A stretch of DNA of 64,000 nt from Sepioteuthis lessoniana (Eukaryota; Mollusca; Cephalopoda; Myopsida; Loliginidae). The notes under the pieces were generated by a model, which worked only from the letters and a program-made list of their open reading frames with translations, did not search any database and was not told the DNA's origin. The translations under genes were made by a program, and so were the position numbers. Shown here in pieces: positions 1 through 9,957 of this stretch (position 1 is the stretch's first letter; every line of letters starts with the position of its first letter). The stretch covers positions 20,793,560 to 20,857,559 of the forward strand of contig OY757916.1 in NCBI GenBank assembly GCA_963585895.1, in the 5' to 3' direction.

Positions 1-240
1 CCAAGTTTAACACTGAATTTTATTTCATATTGTTCTTCTAAAGAGTCAGTTTGCATTTTTAAAATTCACCAATGTGACAATCAGGCTTCAGTAGGGTGTA
101 TTCCAATTGCTGCTGTAGCTGTTCATTTTAACCTGAAATCATAAAATCATCTCATAAGATGTATGCTGAATTTTCAAGAGTCTACGACAATTTTAAATGC
201 CCATACGAAAAAAGTCTGGAAACTTATTTTAGGCGCCTCG
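1..240 (-). mobile_element. Mariner-derived element, 5' end only (cut by window start)
   Basis: This is the transposase 5' side and terminal inverted repeat of the same mariner derivative seen complete at 26346-27236. The terminal repeat contains GCCCATACGAAAAAAGTCTG and ends in CTCG, followed by a TA target dinucleotide at 241-242. On the minus strand the start of the transposase reading frame lies at the window edge, so the rest is outside the window. Confidence 0.8.
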
Positions 241-643
241 TATATATAAATATAATGGTATACGATAAGATACATACTATTAAATAAAGAAAGATGGAAA
301 ATATTGTCGGTTTGAGATTGAACAATTTGAAATGCCACAGTATTTTTCAAATTTTGTTAATTAAGTTGTGATTCATTTGTGATTTATTGCTGCAACTATG
401 ATTACAAAAATCTCTTCGAATGAGATCGTATTTCTTTGTTAGAGTAATACAACGTGTTTTACAATTGTTGAAACAGAGCAGAAGCCTCTCAAATATTTCT
501 TGTTGACTTTATTCTATTGTTCTGTTCAGGTTATTGCAGGGAAAAAGTTAATATCTTGATATATTCAACCAAATATAGCGAACAGGCCGATATGGAAAAG
601 AATATAGCCATGTGCTAGAGGTCTTTCACAATAGATCAACGAT

Positions 644-874
644 GACGAGGAATCTTTGAATAATTTCTGGCTTTCGGATGGAACCAACTTCCTCTTGAAT
701 GCTCACAATAACTCCAAATACTGGGTGTCTTAGAGAAGCAAGGACTCTCACAGAGTCATTGGAAACCCTCCACATTCAAAAAAGGGTAAGGCATGGGTTG
801 CCATCTGGAAGCATGGTACTATTGGAGCATTTTTCTTTGAAGATGATCAGGGTAACGCAGTTAATGTTTGAGAA
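644..874 (+). pseudogene. Tc1/mariner-superfamily transposase catalytic-domain remnant
   Basis: Reading from 644 gives a frame with FWLSDGTNFLLNAHNNSKYW, then after a TAG stop a stretch containing KAWVAIWKHGTIGAFFFEDD. This order (first catalytic Asp in SD, then AWVAI...G.IG.FFFED) is typical of the DDE transposases of Tc1/mariner-superfamily elements whose N-terminal domain is often annotated DUF4817. It has at least two in-frame stops and no recognisable N-terminus, so it is dead. The family call is from memory of motif patterns. Confidence 0.6.
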
Positions 875-1635
875 TAAATGGTTTCAGATCCTAAAATATT
901 GTCCTTTTATCTTTCAATAAAGGTAACTTCTATTACTCTATCATTTGTGATATGTGACAACACCCCTGCCGGTCGCCCCAACTTACCATCTTCTTTGAAC
1001 CAATACTATTCATGATTCATCCAGTGGTTCCCGACAGGGATATTACACATTTCTTTACGGCCACATAAAATACAACCGAGAGGGCGGAAGAAAAAAAAAA
1101 AAAGAACGAACGAACAAACACGGACTCAGGTCAGCTCCAAGCGCAAGAAAGGGAGTTTTGTCACACTTTGCATTGTCCGTGCATCTGTAGACTATCGCCG
1201 GCGTGTATTTTGTGCGAAAATTCTATAAAAGTCTCTAGGAATGCCAACTCATCTTTGACTGTCTTCCCTCACTGCCTCCTTCTGCTGACCGTCCTTCCTC
1301 AGGACTGCTATTTCACGCCGACTGGTCTCTTCTGCTCTCCGTTGTCGACTGCCTCTCCCCGTCTTCCTTTGTCAACTGACCCTGTGTATTCTCTGGTGCC
1401 TTTCTCTCCTCGTCCACTTCCGGTCTCGCTGGAGATCTCGAGCTCAAGCCCTTTGTTTGGGTTTCGCGCTAAAACAGACAAAGAGATCGTCTGACCGGCG
1501 CGCACACACACACACACACACCCAACACAATGGCCACATAGTGTCACAGATATTTGATTTCTTCCCTCTGATTTTGTTTAAAAAAATTGTGAAATTCTTT
1601 ATATCACTGTTCCCAAATTCCCCTGTGTTAAAGAT

Positions 1636-1760
1636 TTTGGTTTGTTTTCTTTGTTTAATGGCATATCAGCCTTCGTGGGTTATTTAATGTCAAAGTCATT
1701 CTTGTAGAAGAACAGCAGTGATACACCGAAACCCATTACAGCGGAGATTAGGGGGTTTCT
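1636..1760 (-). mobile_element. SINE-A, tail part
   Basis: Reverse-strand copy of the SINE-A tail: TTTAATGGCATATCAGCC followed by TCGTGGGTTATTTAATG and AGAAGAACAGCAGTGATAC. The tRNA-like head is missing. Confidence 0.75.
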
Positions 1761-1792
1761 CTTTCTAATAATAAAAGATATGAACCTTTTAT

Positions 1793-1910
1793 TATTAGAA
1801 GGAGAAACTAGGTTCCTTAGCCTTCAATAGGCAACTTGACTAGGAGAAGGAAATCTCTGAATTCAAATCAGCTCTACTGATCTTGTGTCACATCCTGCTC
1901 GTGATAGATG
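1793..1910 (+). mobile_element. SINE-B, 3' part
   Basis: This matches the distal half of SINE-B (AGCCTTCAATAGGCAACTTG, GGAGAAGGAAATCTCTGAA, CTTGTGTCACATCCTGCTCG). It is diverged and lacks the tRNA-like head. Confidence 0.6.
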
Positions 1911-1911
1911 G

Positions 1912-2150
1912 TTTGGTTAGTTATTTTGTTAATGGCATATCAACCTTCGTGGGTTATCTAATGTCAAAGTCACCCTTGTGGAAGAACGACAGTGATGTAC
2001 CTTGATCAGTTATTGCAGGGATTAAGGAATTCATATCTTTTCCAAGGGTATAATTCCGTAAGTGAACATAAAAACGTGACTGGAGTTCGAACTTGTGTAC
2101 CTCAAAGCCGCAGTTCAGCTCTTTAGCAACGTTACGACGACATCCTTGAG
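1912..2150 (-). mobile_element. SINE-A, near full length
   Basis: On the minus strand this runs from a tRNA-like head with the B-box-like GTTCGAACTCCAGTC to the tail hairpin and the AACTAACCAAACC end. It lies close to another SINE-A tail at 1636, so this stretch holds overlapping SINE debris. Confidence 0.75.
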
Positions 2151-2767
2151 TTAAAGAGTGTTATCAATGAAATATTGATAATGTAAACAAAGATAGTGTT
2201 ACGATTCATATTTCTGCTAGTACAACAAAATTTAGGAAATTATTGACGCATGTTAAAGTATTCAGTTCAGAATAGTGTTGCCTTATAGAAAGTCTATAAA
2301 CCTTTAATTTACTCGTACCGAACCAGACATTCATTTTTGGCGTATTTCTTTCCTATTCAATAAAATTTAGTTGATTTTTGACCCAATACCAGTGCTATGG
2401 TGATTGATCTTTCCACGAGTGTGAAAAGTCACTTCACTGAACAAAAATCTTCGACTGGATTCTCTGTTTGAATTTGATTCATAATTTCATCCTACATTGT
2501 ACTTTGTGGATGAACTCTTTCTTTTACAGAGTGATTGACGGATTGATTTTAAAGGCATGTCAACTAGTAACAGGTTATTTTATTCCGTGCAGTTTCACAA
2601 TTCCATTAACTGTACATTTATACTTATATTTATATTTTTTGTGAAGTTTTTCTAATAATTTTTTACTCACATGTTTATAATATAACAGGTTCTAATCTCA
2701 TACAAATATTTCGCATATACTTGTATATATATCAAGTATTACAATCTAATACTAATACTTTGTATGC

Positions 2768-3370
2768 AGTTGTATGGAATCAAGTATTCTAATCTTATAC
2801 TAATAAATTACATACAAATACTTTGCATACAGTTGTATGATATTAAGTATTCCAATCTAATAATAATAATAATCTACATATAGTTGTATGATATTAAGTA
2901 TTCCAATCTAATACAAATTATCTACATACATTTATGATATCAAGTATTCCAATCTAATACTAGTAATTTGCATATATGGAATCAAGTATTATAATATAAT
3001 ACTAATAATTCGCACATGGTTGAATGATATCAAGTATTCCATTCTACTCATAATAATATACATACAGTTGTATGGAATCAAGTATTCCAATCTGATGCTA
3101 ATAATTTACATACAGTTGTATGATATCAAGTATTCCAATCAAATACTAATAATTTACATATAGTTTCATGATATTAGGTCTTCCCGTCTAATACTAATAA
3201 TTTGTGTACAGTTGTATGATATCAAGTATTCCATTCTACTAATAATAATATGCATACAGTTGTATGGAATCAAGTATTCCAATCTGATACTAATAATTTG
3301 GATACATTTTTATGATATCAGGTATTCGAATCTAATACTAATTTGTAAACAGTTATACGGGTTCAAGTTA
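2768..3370 (+). repeat. Minisatellite of about 50-bp units
   Basis: About twelve diverged units follow the pattern AGTTGTATGATATCAAGTAT, then TCCAATCTAATACTAATAAT and TTGCATAC. Units vary by small indels. The same unit, much more degenerate, forms the body of repeat D, so this array probably expanded from a D copy. Confidence 0.85.
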
Positions 3371-3649
3371 CTATTTCTATTTAATAATAACCATTTCGTT
3401 TGGTTTCTTTGTTTAAAAGCATGTCAAAATTCGTGCGTTTTTTATACTATAGCCATCTTCTTAGGAGGGCTGTAGTAGGTTTGGTTGGGTTGATGGTATA
3501 TCAAGCATTATTGGTGATTAATGCCAAATCTTGTTTTTACATATTAAATGATTGGCAAACTAATTTATCGACAGCACAATCAGCTGGGGCAGAAGAATAC
3601 AACGACTGTAGAGAAGTAAAACCTCCACCAACGAATGTCCTGTTATGAC

Positions 3650-3790
3650 ATTAAACAATCTGATAGCATGTGTCCACGATTGGAGATTTAGAAAATATGG
3701 AGCATCCTTTCATTGCAACCACTCCCACATCCACTCTGACCCGGAGTGGTAGCATCTGTAAGGGTCCTATTTGTGAGTGCAAAATAATGA
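3650..3790 (+). mobile_element. Repeat D, head fragment
   Basis: Contains the D head signatures CCACTCTGACCCGGAGTGG (a perfect 6-bp hairpin) and AAGGGTCCTATTTG. The body and tail are absent. Confidence 0.65.
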
Positions 3791-3889
3791 CTGATATTAA
3801 ATTGTGACTGTTATATAGCGATACTTGAAAACTGCACAAAAAAGAATTCAGTCTCGTTTAATAATGATATCAACAAAATGTGTATACAA

Positions 3890-3896
<7 letters not shown>

Positions 3897-3925
<29 letters not shown>

Positions 3926-3936
3926 TTGTACACGTG

Positions 3937-3974
<38 letters not shown>

Positions 3975-3976
3975 CA
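3897..3976. repeat. (AT)n-(CA)n-(TA)n microsatellite
   Basis: Alternating AT, CA and TA runs lie directly upstream of the hammerhead ribozyme at 3986. Confidence 0.95.
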
Positions 3977-3985
3977 GATATACAT

Positions 3986-4076
3986 AAAAATTAAATCGCG
4001 AGTCGGTACGAAACTCCCTGATGAGCCGTTGAGGCGAAACTTTAGTAGGAAAATTCCGACTCGCGATTTAATTTTT
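3986..4076 (+). ncRNA. Type I hammerhead ribozyme with minimal stem III
   Basis: The conserved core CTGATGAG lies at 4018-4025 and GAAA at 4036-4039. Stem II is GCC (4025-4027) paired with GGC (4033-4035) around a 5-nt loop. Stem III is only two pairs, A4039-T4046 and C4040-G4045, closing loop TTTA. This leaves the expected cleavage triplet GTA at 4045-4047. Stem I is TCC/GGA next to the core, an internal loop, then a perfect 21-bp distal helix (3986-4006 with 4056-4076). Very short stem III hammerheads of type I are known from Penelope-like retroelements. No Penelope protein is visible here. TA and CA microsatellites lie immediately upstream. Confidence 0.88.
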
Positions 4077-4351
4077 GTAATTGGCTCTACTTCGTATTGA
4101 GCACTCTTGTAATTGTAGCATTGCTGCAATTTACGGTGGGTTTTTCATTTTCTTTTGACCAACTGATTGCATATCTCTTGATTTTTTTCAACTGGTGTGA
4201 CGAAGTTGGCCTTTTCTTTTTTTTTTTGTCCTATGATATTTTTTATTTTTCCCCCGGGCGATGATTCGAGATATTGTTATCTCTAGTTCCTGGCGTTTTT
4301 TTTTCTTTTTTCCTGGTAACCGCGAATGCTGGTAGATAGTAGGTTAGTAAA

Positions 4352-4354
4352 TAC

Positions 4355-4390
<36 letters not shown>

Positions 4391-4560
4391 ATAAACAGGA
4401 CTTGGCATTAAATAACTTACAATGGTTGATGTACCATAAAACCCAACCAAAAAAATCCTATATATTTAATATATATATATATATATATAGAAACAGGACT
4501 TGACATTAATTAACTTACAATGGTTGATATACCATAAAACTCAATCCAACCAAACCTAAC
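4352..4560 (+). repeat. Two D/SINE-A type tails with TA/TG microsatellites
   Basis: Two copies of the tail (ACTTGGCATTAAATAACTTA then CAATGGTTGATGTACC, and a second starting ACTTGACATTAATTAAC) are separated by a TA run. They point opposite to the D body that follows at 4570, giving an inverted arrangement like that at 32137. Confidence 0.75.
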
Positions 4561-4569
4561 CAATCATTT

Positions 4570-5060
4570 TGTAGATACATTTTTTAACGAACCTGAGCTC
4601 ATTCTTTTGTACAGAGTTGAATGGTTTCAAGTATTTCTATCAAACATGAATAATTCTATTTACTATTTATCATTTGTTTGCACACAGTTAAATGGTTTAA
4701 AGTATTGTTATATATTACTAACTATTCAATTAAAATAGTCATTTGTTTACACAGGTAAATGTTCAAAAAGTTCTATTTTTACCCATTCAATTTAGCATTA
4801 GTCATTCGTTTGCACTTAGTTTAAAGTCAAACTTCTAATTGACCCATAGATAGTATCTTATTAGGTGCTCCCACTCCAGGCTAGAGTGGACCAGGGAGTG
4901 ATGGCTATTAAGGGGTACTCCGCATTAGCTATAGTTCAGCATTACTTGGAGCCTTGCCATCAGATTGTTTAATGTCATATCCAGAACACTCGTTGGAGGG
5001 GTGTCTTACTCCTCTGCAGAGATGTAGTCGGTGTATTCTACAGTCCCTGAGTATGACAGT
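4570..5060 (-). mobile_element. Repeat D, body plus head
   Basis: Read on the minus strand, the head contains hairpin-forming segments around ATTGTTTAATGTCATATCCA and the CTCCACTCCAGGCTAGAGTG region. It is followed by degenerate ~70-bp body units (CATTTGTTTGCACACAGTTA). Confidence 0.7.
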
Positions 5061-5233
5061 AGTACTATCAAACCATTTGCTTGAGGGACTAGTGGGTGAA
5101 TACTTTTCCCAAGGTTATTACCCTGAAAGTCAACGTATTTGCACAACTGGGTTTCGAACTCACTTACGCCGATGTCACAGTTCTGTTAGTTAGCTACAAC
5201 GCCAAAAGGAGTCCCTCGTAACGATAGTTATAT

Positions 5234-5685
5234 ACATTTACCAAACCCTCCACTCGGGCAGGATATGACACAAGGTCAGTTTTTAAGCGGAGTTTAACAG
5301 GTCTGAATTCAGAGTTTTCCTTCTCCTAGACTAGTTGCCTCGGTAAGGCTGAAGAACCTAATCTGCCCTACTATTTACCCATAGCTGGAGGGAGAAAAAT
5401 TGGATTCATACCTTTCCCAAGGGTATTGGTGCTACGTGAAATGCAATCAGTCTCGGCCAGGATTTGAACTCGCATCGCCATATCCATTTCCTACGACGAT
5501 AATCATTATACCACGGGAACCTCCACTTTTTCCCAACCCTTCCGCTCTGGCAGGATATGACACAAGGTCGATTTTTAAGCGGAGTTTAACAGGTTTGAAT
5601 TCAGAGTTTTCCTTCTCCTAGACTAGTTGCCTCACCAAGGCTGAAGAACCTTGTCTGTACTACTATTTCCCCATAGTAACGATAG
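5234..5685 (-). mobile_element. SINE-B dimer with a 16-bp target duplication
   Basis: On the minus strand a 5'-truncated SINE-B (5526-5685) is joined head-to-tail to a full one (5234-5525). The pair is bounded by one direct repeat, GTAACGATAGTTATAT, at 5218-5233 and 5686-5701. The full unit has a tRNA-like head with A-box-like TGGTATAATGATTATCG and B-box-like GAGTTCAAATCCTGG. The single target duplication suggests insertion as a dimer, or one SINE inserting at the edge of another. Confidence 0.85.
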
Positions 5686-5902
5686 TTATATGTTTGCACA
5701 CAGTCATATGTTTTCAAGTTAATAATAATTCTTTGTAAACGATTATAGCTTCAATTAACAATTTCTAGTACAAATATTTTACACATAAATTGGCCACTGT
5801 AGTTGAGGGCGACCCGAATGCTTCCTTTTCAATAGCTAATATACCGAGGTGTAGAAGAGGGTGCTGACCCATAGATTGGAACTTATAAGGCACTACTACT
5901 CA

Positions 5903-6402
5903 TGTTACATAGCCATCCATGAATATGCGAAATGTACATAGAATGTTCATAACGCACATAGGAATCCCGAAACACAAAAACACTTACGACTTCTTAGTTC
6001 AGGTACAAAACTTTTTATTACCTTTGAGTTTAAAGGTTTTTCGACATAAGGAGAGATATACCATCTTTCTATACTGAGTTTTCCATCTGCCCCCCCCCAA
6101 CACGTGTGGCGCCCGTAGCGCACAAATTCGTTTGGCCTCGCCCAGGTCTCAATCTCAACTAACTGACTTTTCTCAAATCTCAGCTCACGCTTCCGGTGCG
6201 TGACGTCACACACATCCTTGGTCACACCCTCTATCTGGGATTTTTATTGTGACATCTCTGAATGACACGTCCGCCCCGCGCGCGTGAACACCTGCGCTCA
6301 TGTTTGCACCTAACTAACCCATGCGCTAAGCGAAAGGTTCTCAGCCTAACTAAACCGAAAGGCAAGATATATAAAACGAAATCCCTCGGCTATTGTATTA
6401 CA
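5903..6402 (-). mobile_element. LTR-A, solo LTR
   Basis: About 500 bp. On the minus strand it begins TGTAATACAATAGCCGAGGG and ends ATGGCTATGTAACA, giving TG...CA ends. Flanks are CTCA (5899-5902) and CTCC (6403-6406), a near-match to a 4-bp target duplication. It is homologous to the copies at 9985, 42489 and 56616. No gag or pol lies beside it. The 4-bp duplication size fits Ty3/Gypsy-like integration. Confidence 0.75.
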
Positions 6403-6611
6403 CTCCAGGACAAAGTGAATCTGAGTATAACGACAATAAAGGAGTTCTCTAAACTCTGTAGCTCTCCAGAATAAGAGTCTCACCACTTGATGCAATTTAG
6501 TGTCGTACTTAAGACACCACATTTTTCGGAGGTGGGTATTTACAACAAGAGATACAGTCAGCATATTTCAAGCCCCGCTGTTGTTGAAGACATTAATGCG
6601 TGATGATTACT

Positions 6612-6838
6612 TGTTTTTCAATGGCATAACCACCTTCATGGGTTATTTAATGCCAGAGCCATCTTTGTTGAAAAGCAGCAGTGATATTATTTAGCCCCTA
6701 CTTGTGGAAGGATAAGGGGATTCAATACCTTTCTCAAGGGTATTTTTCCGAAAGTGAACGTAATAGCGTGACTGGAATTCGAACACGCTAACTTCGAGTG
6801 TGCAGTTCACTTTAGTCACAACACCACATGGACTTCCA
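6612..6838 (-). mobile_element. SINE-A, near full length
   Basis: The minus strand carries a tRNA-like head (CCATGTGGTGTTGTGACTAA as the A-box region, TGTTCGAATTCCAGTCACG as the B-box region). It then reads into AGGTATTGAATCCCC and the hairpin tail with GGTTATGCC. Confidence 0.8.
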
Positions 6839-6937
6839 CGCACCGGATACGGAAAGAACAAAAGAAATCAAAATGTGGAATCACGTGAGCAGTTGTTGAT
6901 AGAATATCTAAAGTGGCAAATGTCCAAATAATGAGGT

Positions 6938-7182
6938 GGGTTGTTGTGGTGTAATGGTGTAATGGCTAACGAGCAGGACTTTGGTCTTGATGTAAGCGAG
7001 TTCGAGCTCTAGTCGCGCTATTGCGTTCATTTTTAGACTAATATCCTTGGGAAAAGTTTGAAACCCCTTATCCCCCCCCAGCTAGGAGTTTAAAATTATC
7101 ATTCTTTTACAAGGATGATTTTAGCGTTAAATAGCCCACGAAGGTTGATATGCCATTAATGAAAGAAACCGAACCAAACAAT
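6938..7182 (+). mobile_element. SINE-A, full length
   Basis: Head with GTGGTGTAATGGCTAACGAG (A-box-like) and GAGTTCGAGCTCTAGTCGCG (B-box-like). A middle segment ATATCCTTGGGAAAAGTTTG is followed by the tail AAATAGCCCACGAAGGTTGA and ATATGCCATTAATGAAAG, ending CCGAACCAAACAA. Pol III-type boxes are internal. This is one of the clearest copies. Confidence 0.88.
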
Positions 7183-7334
7183 AGATATTGATACTTTTCG
7201 AATGATTTCTGATAGGATTTCAGTTTTTTTTTTCATGAGATATGTTTGTTGTTCGGATCTTCTCAAATATATATCCTGTTTTCTTGAATATGCCCGAAAA
7301 AGTCTTACTTTTGGGATGTAGTGCACCGCCCGGT

Positions 7335-8070
7335 CAGTAGGGCTTAGAATATGTCTACTATCTTCTGCAGAGAGGTAAAACCGTGACCTCCTAAGAAAGA
7401 GAAGTCCTGGGTATGATCCTAAACCGCATTTCATTGCAAGGCTCCAATTTTTGAGATCTGGGGAATGTGGAGTAGCCCTTCATTGTGTTGTATAGCCACA
7501 TACAACTACACGTGTACATTTACAGATATACACTTACATGCGGAAACATCATTAACCGATAATGACAACTTCAATAACGAACGAATACACTTTTTTTTTA
7601 TAAAAATATAATCTCTCACACTTTATTTTCGAAAGGGTGATGTTCTGTTGTGTGTGAGAGATGAGTTGGAGACAGGGACAGACTGCTATATTGAACCAAG
7701 TTTTCTCGCGACCATAGCAGTACTTCTTCCTCACCTTCGATGGGGTTGCTCAACTGTGGATCACTGAGGGTCCAAAGCACTCTGTCTGCCGCTGGTTCTC
7801 ACTTCAGCATCTTGTTACCAACTGACTCGAACCGTCTGTGCACCTGGTTATATTATTGTTTAACGCTTACCTGCTTCCGCTGTTCTTCCGCTTATTTACA
7901 CAGGTGCATCTCTTGATTGACGGTTCGGTCAAGGGTCAATATATAAAAATTGCTATTACTTCCAGGTTCACTCAAATCACCAGTTGTAGGACGTGATTGC
8001 GAGTTTTCTATGGGTCAAATAAGACTTGAATTATTAGTACTAGATATAACTGTCTGCTCTATACTTAGGT
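7335..8070 (+). mobile_element. Repeat D head interrupted by LTR-B
   Basis: D head sequence runs to GGGGAATGTGGAGTAGCCC and CATTG at 7495, then resumes at 7949 with ATTGCTATTACTTCCAGGTTC. The intervening 453 bp is a solo LTR, described separately. The nesting shows that D inserted before this LTR. Confidence 0.75.
7496..7948 (-). mobile_element. LTR-B, solo LTR with target duplication ATTG
   Basis: Plus-strand left end TGTTGTATAGCC, right end GGGTCAATATATAAAA (expected ...TAACA, one change). Direct repeats ATTG lie at 7492-7495 and 7949-7952. On the minus strand a polyadenylation-type segment AAATAAAGTGTGAGAG places the transcribed strand. The same family occurs at 19868, 24306 and 50846. 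No internal region remains. Confidence 0.85.
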
Positions 8071-8074
8071 TTGG

Positions 8075-8600
8075 TTTGGTTGTATAGCACAACAACCATA
8101 GTTGGTTATTTAATGACAAATTCTGTTTTTACATTTACATCAAATATATGATTTGTAAACTCAGTTTGTAGATACACACTGTTAAAGGATCAAACAGGTC
8201 TATTTCTAACAATTCAATTTAGCATGAGTCAAGAAAGTTAAATATTTACAAGTATTGTTATGTATAACTAACAATTCAATTAAACATCTTGATTTGTTTA
8301 CACACAGCTAAATGATCAAACAGTTCTATATCAAAGAATTTTATTTAGTATATGATCAAACAATCCTATTTGACCCATAGATAGGGCCCAATCAGGTGCT
8401 GCCACTCCGATCCAGAGTGGAACAGAGAGCGGTGTCAATGAAGGAGTACTCTGCATTTCCCAAGGCTCCAGCATTACTGGAGCCTCACCCTCAGATTGTT
8501 TAATGTTGTATACAGGACACTCGTTCAGTGGGTGGGGGAGTTTTACTCCTCTGCAGAGGTGCAGTCAGTGTATTCTACAGCCCTATAATTAGGGTCATAT
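8075..8600 (-). mobile_element. Repeat D, near full length
   Basis: From the reversed tail (ATTTAATGACAAATTCTG side) through body units (ATTTGTTTACACACAGCTAA) to the head (CCACTCCGATCCAGAGTGG, TGCAGTCAGTGTATTCTAC). It faces the D copy at 7335, so two D elements lie tail to tail. Confidence 0.75.
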
Positions 8601-8737
8601 AACGATTTCTTTGAGCTTCACCTCCCAAGTAAAATCACTTATTTTTGGGAGACTGGTTTTCTTTTCATTTTTCTTCCAATAAACTGTAACGATAATTATA
8701 TTTCATCTCATTTTATTTTAATTATATATATGTATAT

Positions 8738-8940
8738 ATATATCCTTGGGAAAGATTTGAATCCACACAATTATATCTCCAGTTATGGGTAAATATCAAT
8801 GATGCAGATTGGACTCTTTAACTCGGTATGGGAACCGGTTTAGGAGAAGGAAACCTCTGAATTCAAACCTGTTAAACTCTGATTAAAAAGTGACCTTGTG
8901 TCATATCCTGCTTATGCGGAGGAGTTGGTTATAAATATAT
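8738..8940 (+). mobile_element. SINE-B, 3' two thirds
   Basis: Starts within SINE-B at CCTTGGGAAAGATTTGAATC and runs to CATATCCTGCTTATGCGGAG and GTTGG. The tRNA-like head is lost. Confidence 0.75.
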
Positions 8941-9957
8941 ATTCTAGTTTAGGATAGCCAACACATTTAGAAAACGGTATTTGGTCATTGAGAGTTTCTC
9001 GCCTATGCGTTTATCAGACCGGAAAAACGCATTGGCAAGAGACTGAAATTGCCAAGCACAAATAATTGTTTGACTATCTTAAGTTATATATATTGCGCGC
9101 TGTCAATGAAGATGAGTACTCTTTATTTATAAATGGAGTAAAGTACTTTATCTATACCATTATATATATATATATATATTTATTTATTTCTCCTCCTTTT
9201 TGTAGCACAATTTATGGAAAACTACTTTTTAAGAATTGATTTTTAGCATTATTAAATAAAGAAATTTAAAAAATACATCAAATGAATATATTTTAATCTT
9301 TCAAAAAAATTTCTGAAGTTGTTGTCAAGGTTCAAGTTAAATGTGTCATTTTAAAAAATGAAGAAACTGAAAAGACGAATAAAGAATAATAAAAAATAAA
9401 CACATTAAGAAGTTTGAAAAAAAAAACCCACCGCAACAACAACAACAACTTGGTGTCTGATTCATATCGACTATAACAAATGGACAAGCATCATGTGTTG
9501 CATACGTCGAGATTTTTTTTTCGCCCGCGAGACTGCATTCAGGAAACGAGAGCGCTGACATCCGGCTCGTGACACTCAGCTGCGAGGAAAATCGTCAACC
9601 ACATTTGTAAGAATCAAATGACAATATGACCGTTTTGCGTTTAGGTATTGAATACACCGGAGGAAACCCTATGAAGAATTGGCGGAGGAAAAAACAGGAA
9701 AAAACAGAGATTGATTTTTCCTCTTCTTGCCAAAACTTAAATATAAAAAAAAAATGTTAAAAAAAGAAGAGAGAATATTTGACATTATCCGTTCTCACTA
9801 ACAATTATTTTCTTTTATTGTACCATTCACATCATCAGAATTACGTTCATGGGAATCATGACCATTTAAAATTCAAGAATATATCTTATGATAAAGTGGT
9901 TGGAGCAAGCTATACAATCTTCATATAAACTATATTTTGATAGCAAACTATACTAAT

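Noticed and set aside
1168..1494. 108-codon frame in pyrimidine-rich sequence
   Set aside because: Composition is low-complexity (Ser/Pro/Leu from CT-rich DNA), there is no domain, and the opposite strand is equally open.
2768..3370. CRISPR-like array
   Set aside because: There are no conserved repeats separated by unique spacers; the units are contiguous, diverged and AT-rich, and the context is eukaryotic.
3825..4129. Overlapping ~90-codon frames on both strands around 3.9-4.1 kb
   Set aside because: They are translations of TA/CA microsatellites and of the palindromic ribozyme stem.
5400..5621. Frames containing the recurring peptide RSIFKRSLTGLNSEF
   Set aside because: The peptide is the reverse-strand translation of SINE-B and appears wherever SINE-B lies in reverse; it is not a protein family.
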